A stretch of 64,000 bases of DNA, from contig CM068369.1 of the NCBI GenBank assembly GCA_034769895.1, positions 146,217,574-146,281,573 on the forward strand, given 5' to 3'. A program made the translations under genes and the position numbers. Below are positions 1 to 12,175 of the stretch, piece by piece. Within the stretch, counting starts at the first letter, position 1, and each line of letters begins with the position of its first letter. The notes below the pieces were generated by a model. That model saw only the letters and a program-made list of their open reading frames with translations. It made no database searches and was not told the origin of the DNA. The stretch is from Magicicada septendecula (lineage: Eukaryota > Arthropoda > Insecta > Hemiptera > Cicadidae).

Positions 1-2920
1 TCTTTTCCTGTAAGTAGTAACGTCTTCCTATTGTGGACTGATTTCGAGTGTATTCAGCAACAGACTTCGAAAGCAAGTCGTTTGCGAATCAAAAGAATTT
101 AAAACGGTTTAAGATAATTTAAAAGTTGCCCTCTAACAGTTTACGGTAAACGTTAGCATATTTGTTAAACGAGCGAAGCGAATCTCAGTTATAACTCTAT
201 CGTTTGGAATTTGACAGTCAGTCTGCCTATTTATCTATCTGTCTGGGGTATGTCTCATGATAACTTTTGAACGCATCAACCAATTTCCGTAAAACTTGGA
301 ACTTGTACCATACAGAACTCTATCGTTTTTGAAGATGATCTCCCCAAAAATAGGGGGGCGGGAGGCAAGAGTGTGAGGGTCAAAATTGTGAAAGAAATCG
401 CAAAAGCACATATGGGATATCAACGTAACGGAAACGGTAACCACAATCTGAGTATAGTGTTCATTTATAAAAACTTCAAACTTTTTGGACGTCAGGGCCC
501 AAAAAGCGAGTGAAATTTTGATAAATTCATGTGAGGTATCAAATTAAAGAGAATTTTTAACTAACACCCGAGTGAGGTGTTGAGTTTTAGAACTTTAAAA
601 ATTTTGGTACCCCAGGGCCAATTTTCTCGTAATTTAAAAAAAATTTAATATCAAAATTTATATAATAATAAATATATTTCGTCGAAAACAGTGAGCGAGT
701 TCTGCAGCTCACGGAGCATATAGGTTTCAGAATTATTGACAAAATGTATAATATATTATTCATAATTGTGATAAAAGCTAATAAAACAATTATTTTATTA
801 GTGTTTTGCAGGTTATGGGAATATTTAAAGAGAAAGCAATAATTCGAGGAAAGAAAGGAAGCCATAGTAACAGTTGCTTGAGAGCGTATCTTTTGGAGAG
901 CTAGCGTGTTTCTGAGCATTAAATTATGAATTCATTTTCCGGATCTAGGGCGCCGCGCCGCCATACAACGAAAAATATTTTTGTTTAATACTATTAACAA
1001 CTTTTATGACACGATTACGAAAAAGTTGGAAAGCGACTATTTGGCAGCCGCAGCTTCCCTATGCAAAAACCAGCGCGCACTAATAAATTTCCTGCTCAGT
1101 CTTGTTAACAAAGTTATCACAGGCTTTTATCGATCTCCTACTTAGTGCTCTACATCATACAGCGCAGTTGCAAAGAATTTCTAAATTTACTTATACTACA
1201 CCTTATTTGTAATAAATGTATGGAAGCGTGTACTTGTATTTAGTTGTTCTAATAAAATCGTATTACCGTTATGCCGTTAAGTACGTAATGCATGATACGA
1301 TACGAGATGGAGGATAATAAACGCTAAAGCAATAAACTGCTGTATACTCATCAATACGTGCTGCTCGCTATAGTGTTGTAAACACTGCTATAAAGTTGCA
1401 TATATTGTTTACAGTCTACTAACGGCATCGAAGCTCTGGCCAGATAATATTCCGATGAACGGTATTCACCACTGTGAATCTGCTCGATTTACAGTTTACT
1501 TTTTAACCGACACAGTCTCCGCTCAATTATTTGAAATTTAAACTGTAAATAGCAAGCAGTTAAATAATAATAATTTATTAAAACTGTAGCCTACATTAAT
1601 AATAAATTAATTATTCAATCAATAAAACTTGCCTTTTTTTTGTAAAACATATTTAAAAAAGTTTTTGTTAATATTTTATTTTTTAGCTGAATTCTTATAT
1701 CGGGTTTTTGATCTAGACCTATTCGATTTGGTAGTGTTAGAGGAACCGGCACAAGAGCTTGCAGCTGTCATCACCGACGCTGAAGTCAATATTTGTCATA
1801 TTAATCATAATCGGATATAATATATTATATAACATAGATTATAATTTATATATATATATGTATATATTATATTTGTCATGTTACGAGAAGAGAATGTTTT
1901 CTGAAATTAGAGTAGGAGTCAATAGAACTTCCACCACTACTGAGAAGACCGAAGTTAATCGAACATGAACGAATCTTTTCGCAGCTGAGAACTGAGAGCT
2001 TTTATGCCTTTTTTCTCTACGCGTAAACTGTCCACGACGGTGCTTCCCGTACCGCAAATGCAACGAAATACATGATGTAAATAAACGTTAATAGTTGTAG
2101 TTGCATATTATTCTTACTCACGCATTTCAAATTATTAGAGTGACTTGTATTTTAACTTGGTCATGAGTTTTTCGGTCAAAAATCGATTTTTTTATTGTCC
2201 CCCAAAATTTTCCATTTAATCCTGATTAAGAAAATATATACTTTTATGGGGTTATCTACATTAATGTGGCCATAAAAAATAAAATAAAACGTACTACATA
2301 TTGTTTTCCGACTCCCACTGTTTAGCTTTACGTGCATTTTCCGTAACCATGTGTTTCGACAATTAGGCACAGGTTTCTCAAAAACTATAAGTGCTACTGA
2401 GTTCAAGTTTTTTGTGGTTGAATAGTACAGTGTAACAATAAAAATGTACTAGAATTAATATCTTCCTTTAAAGAACAAATATTGTAAAAATGTTTTTATT
2501 TATAAAAATGTTTGTTTTAAATTTAAAAAAGTAATTATTTTTTGTATTGGTACTTTTTTTTTCTTAAATTGCTTCAAACTAGTACATTATGTTTCAAATA
2601 TAGGTGTTAAGGTATGGTAGCAATTTCAGATACCATTGAAATATTGCTAATGGTTCAATAGATCATTGAACCATAGGCTATATCTATATCTATATCTATG
2701 CCTATGGTCTATGGTTTAATAGATCATTAATTAACGGTACCTAATTAAACCCCTCTTCGCCCATTTAAAATACATTGGACAAAAAAGCGCTTAATCATAG
2801 AAAACTAATCGTTTGAAAGAGATTTCCACGGTCTGTACGAAGCAGCATGTTTAGTGTGGTGCTAGTCCCTATCTGTGAACAAGCCTAGCTTATCTTTACT
2901 ATACAGGCGTTTGACAGTGG
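1..2920. other. AT-rich DNA, no gene recognised
   Basis: Both strands carry only short open frames with no recognisable domain. The only structure I see is a small imperfect hairpin at about 2610-2740, where 'gaaccatag' and 'ctatggt' segments flank a (tatatc)n core. I see no transposon ends. Confidence 0.5.
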
Positions 2921-2984
2921 AAAACTATTGTTAAAAAAAAAACTTCAATGAATGCAAACAAAATTTATAATTAACGATTAAATA

Positions 2985-3120
2985 GTAAGCCATGTGAAAT
3001 TAAAAAAAAACACACACAAATTTAGTATTTGGGCCGAAACATCTAAAAACACAATACAAAGGATGAACGGACAAAATGTGTAAATGAATGTGAATTTAAA
3101 AGAAATTATAACGGAAAATT
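2985..3120 (+). repeat. Diverged direct repeat, copy 1
   Basis: This stretch ('agtaagccatgtgaaatt' followed by an A-run and 'tttagtatttggg') recurs in the same orientation at 4836-4980. The two copies are clearly related but have many substitutions and small indels. It is noncoding; the family is not recognised. Confidence 0.5.
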
Positions 3121-4835
3121 TGAGCAATTGCTAATTTTACTCAATCAACTATGCTGAACGCAAAGAAATGGGTGTGTTTTAGAAAGCGGAGAGGTATTGA
3201 GACGCCAGAACCGTAAGGCGGCATTATTTGAAAGAAAATTAACTTGTAAAAAATCTGTAGAGTAAAGCGGTAGGTTAATAACGCCGGCGCTGGGGCTGAC
3301 GACTATAATGAATGTACTTTTAGCCGAAGTCACGTTTTGGGACACAACTGTCATAAAATGTATTATTTGCTAAGATAGTAAGGGTGTTTGCCAAACGTTG
3401 TAAACTTAAGTGCATATAACAATAGATACCGTTAGACGAGAGAGAGCGTTGTGTGAGAGAGATAACGATAGACGCTAGTTTTTTAAGCACGTGGAACACA
3501 GAAAAACGTTGGGCGAATCAGAAAAAGCGTCATGTATCGCGCGGGAGGTTTTAGTTAAACAGATTGGGCGAATTTGTATTTAGCGGTAGTTTAAACCTAT
3601 AGGAACGTTTTGCTGTAGATCGTAGGTAAGGGACACTCAAAGCAAGTATATATTATGAACTTAGAGAGAAATGAGATAGTCTTCTATATATCGGTGGAAT
3701 TACACGAAGAGACTCGCGTACGCTGTTTTGCGTCAACTATAGATTTTAATAAGTAATGTAAAAAATAAGTAAATTCGCAGAAGTGACAGAGTACGGGAAC
3801 GCGATAATTACTAATACTAAAGTTATAAAGTTTTATAAACAGTAATAAGTAAGTGAGTGGATGATCGGAATTATAATAAACAACAAGAAGTAATAATACA
3901 TATGAAGTTCCATTAATTCAATACATTGTGGTAAATCGCGGAAGAAGGCGAATGAGTTCGGAGTAAAGTCACGACGGTGTGAAATAGTCGAGCCACACGC
4001 GACGCGAACTGTGTTAAATGCACTTAAGGTCAATTCAATAATCTTTGTGTCCAGAGTGTATAATTATACGACATAGTTATATGTATAATCCATATGTCAA
4101 GTGTAGTGTACACCTGTGATAAAGTGAATTAGTGCAGTTTTAACCAGGATTAACACACGACAACGGCTGCTGACGACTCACCGATCTACAACATCTTCAG
4201 GACTACGCACTTTGGAAGGATTCTTACGGAAGTAACGAATAACGAACATTTAATTCTATGTTGTTTGATAAATATATATGTTTGTATTCAATATAGTGAC
4301 TCAATCTGTCAGAAAAGGACTCATTGCTATTTAATAATATTCAATTTGTAAGATAAAACGATCCAAGTCATATAAAGAAATTTTTGTAATGTATAAATGC
4401 AAATGGTTCATTAAAAGTTGAGTAATATAATCTAATTTGTGTTTATTATTACTGGCGCCCTGAGGTATAATCAAGAGTCGGTACACTGGAATAAGTGTTA
4501 TAGACTATTAAATAAATTATTAATATTATTATTGATCAAGGTAGTTTGTAATCTTATTTCTCACATGCTCGTAGGCCAACATAATTTTCAAATAAATAAT
4601 TTAACTCTTTTACAAAGGCCTATCAAGAAGTGTATTACAAAATACATGTAAAAATGTAAATCCATAAAACTAGAGTGTAAAAGTCATTCTTAGGGATATA
4701 AGAACCAGTTTACTACTCAATCAGACGCAAACATAATATACACAGTACAATACAATATGTTAACAACATAAAAGAAAGAAGAAAAACCCTAAGTAATTAC
4801 AATAAAACTTATGATTATAATTAAAGAGTTAGTCA

Positions 4836-4980
4836 TATGAAATTTAAAAAAAAACAAATTTAGTATTTGGGACTAAAATTTCAGAGACACAACATGAATA
4901 ATAAAAAGTACACGCTTACAAAATACCAGTGAACTCTGTAACAAATATAACTAGAGAATTAAAAGTGAATTTAGATCCAT
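4836..4980 (+). repeat. Diverged direct repeat, copy 2
   Basis: Second copy of the repeat at 2985-3120. The sequence just before it (4750-4835) also resembles DNA following the solo LTR (5506-5600), which suggests that the LTR landed inside a locally duplicated noncoding family. The 1.7 kb between the two copies (3121-4835) holds no recognisable gene. Confidence 0.45.
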
Positions 4981-5047
4981 AAGAATAGTTTATTATCCGT
5001 TATCCAATTAGTCGACTGGTGAAATTTATACATTGATATAACAATAT

Positions 5048-5505
5048 TGTTACGACGGGCTCACTGATCGTCGTATGGTACAGTGGAAACAAGATACAGA
5101 CACCAATGAAATCACGATTACCAGCTTTAACGAGTCGCAAATAACAATCTAAAATCAAAAATATATTTCCGTACAGTAATTCTAGTTAAATTTGTCCACA
5201 CGCAATAATAATGTCAACTATTAGAGTTCCACACTAATTATAACACAATAACACTTCGCCACAATACTTCGAATCGCACTTGTGAATAAATCGCTACTTA
5301 TAAGTGACTAACTAAGTAGCAGCTGTAGCCTAGTTATATAGCCTGCCGATGTTGCAGACTAGTGTTCCATAATATACGTCAACAATCACTCGAAAACTCT
5401 AGAGGATACTTTAGTACGACCTTGGCAGAAACACGCACCTACTCGGCTAGCCGGGAAACGTCTAGAAGGACGCTCTCGCCTTTTCGGTATAATATCATCG
5501 TTACA
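5048..5505 (-). repeat. Solo LTR, family A
   Basis: The unit begins TGTTACGAC and ends CGTTACA, the TG...CA ends expected of a long terminal repeat. It is flanked by a possible 4-bp target duplication, ATAT (5044-5047 and 5506-5509). Its first ~80 bases match the reverse complement of the end of the unit at 34736-35238. A TATATAA-like box is visible on the minus strand near 5330-5340, so the LTR probably reads on the minus strand. No internal retroviral coding region adjoins it, so it is most likely a solo LTR left by LTR-LTR recombination. Clade (Gypsy or BEL) cannot be decided. Confidence 0.6.
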
Positions 5506-5884
5506 ATATGTTAACCACAGATAAAAAAATAAATACACTTAAATAAGTACAACAAAACGTATAATGAACGATTAACAATGCGTCGATTAAACTTGTGAAA
5601 GTGAATAATGATAAATCAATTTAACATGAAATATGTACCTATACGTTAAATTTAGAAAATTCAAAGAGTTGTGATTTTTACGATACTGTCGAATCGTATA
5701 GTGATTTTAGAGACAATGTGATTTTACGATTCTATCAGTTATATCTGATTGTTTTTCCTACGCTTTCAACAAAAATTGTGAAGACCTATCCTACCAAATA
5801 CATAGTTACGACACAAAGAGTATAATCTTTTTATTTGAAGATTGACCTATTGTTTTCTTTTACTTGGTATTTCTTAACTCAACG
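5506..5884. other. No gene recognised
   Basis: AT-rich DNA between the solo LTR and the MULE relic, with nothing identifiable on either strand. Confidence 0.5.
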
Positions 5885-6345
5885 CTTGAGTCATTCCAGG
5901 TCTTCTTCATCTTTTCTTATGGCATCTAAAACAGACCATGTGGAAGAATTACGATGTCCTACGATGTTCCGGAACCTGTTGTTTAAAGTTTCACACAATT
6001 TGTTGGTGCGATGGCTGTTGTTCATTGTGGCATTGTGCACATTTCATACTTCCGGAGGAAGCATTTGCCCAGCGCATCACTGATTAGGCTGTGTCAAAGT
6101 CATATAATAGTTCCACCAGCTTAGGAGGTGTCCTCCACAAGCATTCCATTCCTCTTCCAACATCGTTTGTAGGCAAAAAGGCCAGAACATCCAGAATACC
6201 TACGAATAGCTATATTGTTTGTTCTTGTACTCGGAGACCGATCCAAGTTACTGTATATGCCTCCAAGTATTCTGGCACAGATGCAGATCCCTTGTCAAAC
6301 CCTTGTCAACATTTACTTGCGGAGAGAGGCCTTCTGTCACAATTG
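5885..6345 (-). pseudogene. MULE-type transposase relic (C-terminal part)
   Basis: Read on the minus strand across several frame changes, the region gives the C-terminal part of a Mutator-like (MULE) transposase of the kind often fused to FLYWCH zinc fingers. Visible landmarks are HLCQNTWRHIQ, then LDVLAFLPTNDV, and finally a stretch with TNKLCETLNNRFRNIVG and TWSVLDAIRKDEEDL, in the normal order for the family. Intact MULE transposases act in the nucleus to cut and move their own element. Stops and frameshifts interrupt this copy and no N-terminal DDE part is present, so it cannot be functional. The plus-strand open frames over it are shadows. No terminal inverted repeats were found. Confidence 0.7.
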
Positions 6346-6488
6346 TAATGAGGGATTTAGGTGTGAGCAAAGTCGCCCCCTGCGATTAATTTTGAGTCCG
6401 AGCCGTTGACGCTGATTAAAGTGTGAATATTTTCCGATCCCCGAAAACCACGTCTCTCGCCAGCCGTAAGACGGCATTGGAGCTGCAG

Positions 6489-6607
<119 letters not shown>

Positions 6608-7075
6608 AGTGGGTGTAGACAACGGAAAATATATTGTGAAGGAACTGTCAATCATGGACGTTCTGAGATTTGCTGGTAGACATTGGATTTTGACTCCGCC
6701 TGCTACATCCGTTACGAATCCCAAATACGTTAGGACAAACCACTGGTTAACGTCAAATTATCATAGACTTAGATGGAGCGAAGGAGAGACACCGTACGAC
6801 AATCTTGTTTCATTGTTAACATCACATACACGTATATATAAATATGTGTTTGTGAAGGGTTTTGAGAAAAAACGTTTTTTGCAATCAAAGATAATACACA
6901 ATAATATCATCAATCTCGATGACTTTGGTTGTCCTAAAAACATACCGTATCTATTTCATGGAACAGAATGTCTTAGACATTTCAATTCTTCTGACCGATG
7001 TGCCAACTATAAGGTGCATGCTATTCGGGAATGGATGATTCATGATTTTCGCTTTAAACAAACATTTTTAATGTA
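6608..7075 (+). pseudogene. Exonuclease-like protein of the PolB element, 5'-truncated copy
   Basis: About 150 codons nearly identical to the longer gene at 48687-49190 (minus strand), but lacking its first ~17 codons, which are replaced by the (GA)n tract. No ATG opens the frame. Shared landmarks are VKELSIMDVLRFAGRHW, a central VFVKGFEKKRFLQSK, LDDFGCPKN, and a C-terminal Cys/His cluster (ECLRHF...DRCANYK). A few residue differences separate the two copies. Proteins of this type occur in arthropod genomes beside PolB elements; biochemical function is unproven. The frame is open to its natural stop, so the only visible damage is the missing start. Confidence 0.75.
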
Positions 7076-7405
7076 ACAAATTTAGAAAGTAGGTCACAGC
7101 GAATGATGACATTTATATCTCTCTCATTATGTTGTGGACATGTACATACATGCATAGCTGTAAGCGGTGACTATTTCCTTATGAAAATGGAATGTAGACT
7201 TTCCTAATGACATTGTTATATTTTTGGTGTCTCTAATTTCGTCTGTGGGACATGTTCATACATGCAAATGAAAGTGGGACACCGACGTTACCACCACCAC
7301 TATCACATTGTACTGTCCTTTTGTGTCGAATATTCTGTCATTGTTTGGTTCTCTCTCGCTTGATACAGACGTGTTCACTAGTGTCTTTCTCTCTCTCTTC
7401 TAATA
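7076..7405 (+). other. Intergenic leader before the 97-residue gene
   Basis: Noncoding DNA also present (reverse orientation) at about 48314-48690, including a (CCA)n stretch near 7288-7300 and the pyrimidine-rich leader just before the ATG. Part of this leader (about 7286-7440) recurs at 59801-59932. Confidence 0.7.
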
Positions 7406-7699
7406 ATGTCGTTTCTTGTAAAGTTTAATGTTGTAAGTGCTATCGAGTACAAACGATGTTCAGAATTGACAGTGAATAAAAAATATCCCATCATGGTCTT
7501 AACAAATGTGGACACAAAATATGGGAACTCTGTGCTTGCTACGTTGGAGGATGGCGACCGCCAGTATCGTGTCTATCTTCCCAAGAGGTATGCAGGTGTC
7601 TTCACGAATGAGGAGCTCAGACATATCAAACCTAAAGAACTACATTTAGTGTATCGAGGGACGAGAAATCAAACAACACAAGTAGAGATTGAGTCCTAA
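7406..7699 (+). CDS. 97-residue conserved protein of the PolB element (left copy)
   Basis: A complete 97-codon gene starting at the ATG in 'taataatgtcg' and ending in a natural stop. It begins MSFLVKFNVVSAIEYKRC and contains KYPIMVLTNVDTKYG, YRVYLPKRYAGVF and ELHLVYRG. It is almost identical to the copy at 48020-48313. Small proteins of this appearance are found beside PolB genes in arthropod virus-like elements; I know of no assigned function. The alternating hydrophobic pattern and small size would suit a beta-barrel (OB-like) nucleic-acid-binding protein, but this is inference. The coding frame is conserved between the two copies (only a few residue changes) although the surrounding noncoding DNA differs more, which hints that it was under selection until the copies arose. 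Confidence 0.75.
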   Translation: MSFLVKFNVVSAIEYKRCSELTVNKKYPIMVLTNVDTKYGNSVLATLEDGDRQYRVYLPKRYAGVFTNEELRHIKPKELHLVYRGTRNQTTQVEIES

Positions 7700-8453
7700 C
7701 GTCGTAAGTAGCAATCGTGTTAACAAACAATTTATTGATGTGTGTGTGTGTGTGTAGTTTCAACTCTCTGTACTTAACACTTTAATAATTGAATTTGTAT
7801 GTACATGGTAAATGTATCATTGATTCTACAAGTTTCGTTGAATAATAGTTGGTTCGATTAGAAATTATTTGAAAGTACATTAACTTATGCGATAAATGTA
7901 TCATTGATTCTAAGCAGTATTTACAAATTTTCAGTGAATAATATTTGGTTTGATTAGAAATTATTTGAAAGTACATTAACTTATGAAAAACGACATATAC
8001 TTGAAAAAGTTTACTTACTTAACGCATTTGATTCTTTCCACTAACTGTGCGTGTGCATGTGATAATTGAATATTATCGTATCAGTGATTCTAATATCGAC
8101 TGTATTGTTATGTTACAGATAAACTTCCTTGTGAACTGTATCTACAGCCGTGAAATTATTATTTAAAAATCTTACAATGTCAAAAATTATTATTAATATT
8201 GTATTTATTTTATATAACAATGTTTGTTTGTGATATATATATATTTAATCAATGTAAAATGTATTTTTGAATAATTGTATAAAATGTATTTTTTGAATAA
8301 TTGTATTATAACGGTTTGTAAACTATATTTTAAGTTTGTGTACAGTGTTGTAAATATATATTTAATTATTAAAAACAAAATTATGGTTTATTTTAATTTA
8401 TTTCGTTATAAACCTCCGAATATGCATGCAATTATTTGTATAGTAATCAGAAA

Positions 8454-8525
<72 letters not shown>

Positions 8526-8700
8526 TTTAATAATTTGCAGGTTGTATCTTACAATCACGAAAATTATTATTTAAACTGATAATTGTTTTATTAAAATCTT
8601 ACAATGACGAAATATTATTATTATTTCATTGTTTACGATATATATTTAATTAATGCAAAAATGAATTTCTAAAATTACAATGGTCTGTAAACCATATTTA

Positions 8701-8757
<57 letters not shown>

Positions 8758-9300
8758 ATACATAGTTAATCTTTCTATCAACCATATTTAAGTTCGTGTA
8801 CACATACAAATCACTTTGAATAAGGGAATTCTTGTCAACGTTTGCAGCGAGAGAGAGACATATACAATGTGTGTATGTGTACACAAAACTTTTGAAAATA
8901 CCTTATTTCAAGGAGATTTTTTTATGCGTAACACTTTACCACACACACAGACTTGGCAGTATATTAATTTCTAAATCGTGGTCAATGACTGTCATGTGTC
9001 AAAAAAAATTAGAAGTAGGACGCAACGAGGTAGGTGATAAATATATTTCCTGGTGATTACATTTTAGTATCGCTACTTACAATAATCCATAAGTAGCACG
9101 ACGCTTATGTAAAACCGATGACATAAAGAGCTAGCGAGAGAGAGTGTGTGAGAGAGAGAGAGAGTTTATATCGTTATCGATAACTGTGTCTAGAGACAAA
9201 GAGAGAGGAGGGGAGAGAGAGTTGATATCGAAGTCGTCAACAATTTACTATACACTATAATATAGTTTGAATTTCCCACCGAAGAAAAATGTTGGCAGAT
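7700..9300. other. Noncoding tail of the PolB element (left copy)
   Basis: AT-rich DNA whose reverse complement makes up most of 46400-48019. It contains a ~105-bp tandem duplication (about 7800-7990, repeated 'aaatgtatcattgattct' and 'gaaagtacattaactta'), a (GA)n tract at 8459-8521 and a (GT)n tract at 8705-8756. The open frames here are low-complexity or lack homologues I recognise. Confidence 0.7.
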
Positions 9301-9510
9301 CTGTTCTATACACACAATAATGCAGGATTGGTAACCCTGATCATATATTTTAATATACACTATAATACACACACATATCAAGTTTGAACCCATACATAGG
9401 TTGGTAAACCTGATCATATAGATTTAATATACATTATAACACACAACAAATTTGAACTCATGCAAGGTTGGTAACCCTGATCATATATTTAATATATACA
9501 CTATAATGCA
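9301..9510 (+). repeat. Iterated ~80-bp tail repeats (left copy)
   Basis: Three to four imperfect tandem units, each with 'ggttggtaaccctgatcata' followed by 'tttaatatacactataat'. The same array in reverse complement lies at 46076-46400. It sits at the outer end of both element copies, where a replicating DNA element could carry terminal or origin repeats; that role is inference. Confidence 0.75.
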
Positions 9511-9533
9511 TCAAGTCGGAACCCCCCACCCAC

Positions 9534-9587
9534 AAAGGCATAGTTATCGGGTGGTCTTTCTCTATGAGTCGTAACTGTGGTAATCTG
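9534..9587 (-). pseudogene. 54-bp fragment of the double-jelly-roll gene
   Basis: The reverse complement matches 62420-62473, the start of the second double-jelly-roll gene copy, almost base for base. In that gene's frame it encodes about 17 residues including LRLIEKDHPITMP. It is stranded at the outer end of the iterated repeats and shows that capsid-gene DNA and tail DNA were joined here. Confidence 0.7.
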
Positions 9588-9589
9588 TA

Positions 9590-9804
9590 GTCCAGCGGTG
9601 GTGGGGAGAGCGTGGGAAAAAATCTTGGACCGCGGGAACGGCGGCATCTCTTTGAACTTGGCGCGCAAAAGGTGGCATGAAATTTTATTGGTGGAAATTC
9701 GCGGATGCTGCAGGTCCAGCGGTGGTGGGGAGAGCGTGGGAAAAAATCTTGGACCGTGGGAAAGGCGGCATCCTTTGTTAGTTAGAACTCTCATTTTCCC
9801 TCTA
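9590..9804. repeat. GC-richer repeat pair at the outer end of the left copy
   Basis: A ~64-bp unit ('gtccagcggtggtggggaga' through 'cggcggcatc') occurs twice in direct orientation (9590-9654 and 9714-9778). One unit is found in reverse at about 45725-45780. The stretch ends with 'gttagaactctcatt' and 'ccctctact', also shared with 45629-45660. This marks the limit of similarity between the two element copies. Confidence 0.65.
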
Positions 9805-9897
9805 CTATCCCGATTAAAAAAAAAGGAACATCGTGTCGTTTTGCTACCAATTTAACCGAACAACCAACAATTTTACCTGCGCGGCGCCGGTGTTATT

Positions 9898-9990
9898 GTA
9901 CGTATCACTGCGCAGAACACTACAACGAATATAATTGTACGGATAACTGCGCAATTTGACTCGCAGAACACTACAACGAATATAATTGAC
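9898..9990 (+). repeat. Short tandem repeat, ~50-bp unit
   Basis: 'cgcagaacactacaacgaat' plus 'ataattg' occurs at about 9911-9938 and again at 9962-9988. Noncoding. Confidence 0.7.
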
Positions 9991-10258
9991 TATTTTGAAA
10001 TATGTCAATTACGAAAATGAGTGTGTATGTACACGCGCTTCCAGGCACAGGCAATGAGCAGCGTAGAGCAAATTCTAAGAAATTACACATATAATATCAC
10101 ATATTTTAACGGGTTATTCGCTTCTTTGGCCGTTAAAAGTGTCGTGACTGTTACCTTATTAAAGCTCTCTTACTTAAACCGTTAACGTTGTGCCTGAAAG
10201 CTCCTGTTATCAGCCGTAATAAACGGTACGCCGACAGCAGAATGACGACGACACGACG

Positions 10259-11118
10259 GTTTCACGTCCTTCCTAGACGTGAGTCAAGCATTTACTAAAT
10301 TTTGGCATGATTGCCTGTTGTACAAAATCAAACAGCCTCTACCTACAGTGTATTAGGCCTACATTCTTTTAAAATCATACTTATTAGACAGACATTTAGA
10401 ACAATAATAAATGAAGAAACACCTGATTTCTATGTTATCAAATCTGGAGTCTTCGAGGTTAGTGTTCTGGAACGCATCTTACAATATTCATGGCTGATAT
10501 CCTAACAACTGATTATACTATAACAGGTACGTTTATAGACGGCACAGCTATCCCTGTAAAGGCATCGTCAAACTTAAGAGTCACCTCTTGTGAATGGAAC
10601 ATCAAAATTAACGAATTTAAATCACAGCATGTGACTTATACTATGAGGAAAGAGTTATTATAAATAATATAGAAATGTATAGAATATCATGCTTTAGGTA
10701 TTTTGGAGTTCATATTGATAGTAAGCTTACCTGGAGAGAAAACACCATAAAAAGCATACCTATACACATTGACTTGAGAATGAAATAATTATATTGGTTA
10801 CTTGGTACAAACTCAAAACATTCATTAGAAAACAAAATCATCCTGCGCATTTGCTCCTCCCAACTAGCCCTATTTGGAATTACGGTATTGAATTATGAAG
10901 TTGCAGTAAAATGCAGGATTGCTATAATTCAACGTGCACAATCGACAGTCCTTGCAATAATTGATTCGCCACGGTATGTCGGAAACCAGATGCTACGTCT
11001 AGATCTCCGCAAACCGACCGACCAAGAGGTGGTCCACGAACGAAGCAGAAAATACCATGCAAGCAATCACCGCATGTTAGAAAAGCACGCCAATCGTCTC
11101 ATCCAATCGCTTGTGTAA
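10259..11118 (+). pseudogene. Jockey-type LINE reverse transcriptase relic
   Basis: Plus-strand frames, interrupted by stops, give the downstream half of a Jockey-clade reverse transcriptase. Landmarks are FLDVSQAF...WHDCLLYKIK (palm motif A region), CEWNIKINEFKSQHVTYT, YFGVHIDSKLTWREN, a 'YWLLGTNSKHSLENKIIL' segment, IIQRAQSTVLAIIDSPRYV and LRLDLRKPTDQEVV. The YxDD block is not visible, so an internal deletion is likely. The element moves by target-primed reverse transcription when intact; this copy is dead. Its 3' end probably continues to about 11506. Confidence 0.8.
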
Positions 11119-11211
11119 GAGCATCACACCAGAATGGTGAAGATAAGTTTACCAATAGACTCATTACTAGACAAGTATTTCACGCCAAAACAGAAGCTAA
11201 ACAACTACCAT

Positions 11212-12175
11212 AAAAGTCTTGTCCAACAGTCACACGAGGCTATGGGTGAGATAGGAAGAAATAAGTTGTTCTTATGGAGAAACCGCTCGCCTATACCAGC
11301 TAACTTGAACATTTTTTAATCGAGAAATGAACTTCAAAGAATCATAAAATAATGCCATACGTTATAAATAATGTTACTTTACCGTCTTTTGGGTTAGTTT
11401 AAAAAATTACAATTACAAATATAACTATAGAAAAATAAAAATTGGTATACTGAGAGAAACAGGAGTTTTTATTAGTTTAGGAACTTAACTCAAATAACTT
11501 AATTAATTTCAAATGAATGAAATTATTTGTTGTGTGCTAGCAGGTCTACGTATCCTTGAGACTACGGTGGCATTAAATTGCATTAATGTATTGACCGAAG
11601 CAAAGGAAAATATTTTGTTACATTCGACTCAGGGTTTTTTCAGTATTGAAGGTAAAACGTCGATCAGCGAGGAACTTCTTTATTGCTGAGGAGGGTGCAT
11701 GGTGCAAGCGAGAGATTTGTTCAGATAACACCAAAATTAATTTTGAAACCCATCTCAACTTATTACCTCTTTGAATAATGCGGATACAGAGCACTTTGTA
11801 ACACGCCGTGTACTCTGACTGGCTGCGTCCTTGTTTTCCAGTCAGAAATTATACAAAAAATAATATCATTTAAGTGTATGGCATCCGGGTACTGGCGAGT
11901 TAAGTTTCTAAACAAACTAAAACTCCCGTTTTTCTCAGTATAGCAATTTTTATTTTTTTTGTAGTTGTATTTGTATTTGTAAATTTTTTAAACGAACCCA
12001 AAAGACGTAAAGTAACATTACTTATAACGCATGACATTATTTTATGAGTATTTTGAAGTTCATTTCTCGATTACAAAATTTTCAAGTTAGCTAGTAAAGC
12101 GAGAGGTTTCTTCATAAGAACAATGTATTTCCCTATCTCGCCCATAGTCTCATGTGACTGCTGGACGAGGTAAGA
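11212..12175. repeat. Inverted duplication of the LINE 3' end
   Basis: 11212-11506 on the plus strand is matched by the reverse complement of 11893-12175, including 'aatcgagaaatgaacttcaa' and the stretch around 'agtaacattacttataacg'. The arms are ~285 bp, diverged by many substitutions, and separated by ~390 bp of unique DNA. Two LINE tails inserted in opposite directions, or an inverted duplication, would explain it. A short (TAAA)n follows at about 12223-12241. Confidence 0.75.

Noticed and set aside
1629-1820. 63-codon open frame
   Set aside because: No domain, no conserved neighbour, AT-rich composition as in random sequence.
4453-4460. TGGCGCCC, resembling a retroviral primer-binding site
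   Set aside because: I could not define an LTR ending just upstream or any Gag/Pol coding downstream, so eight bases are too little.
9301-9510. Iterated repeats as a CRISPR array
   Set aside because: Units are contiguous and imperfect without unique spacers, and the setting is eukaryotic.
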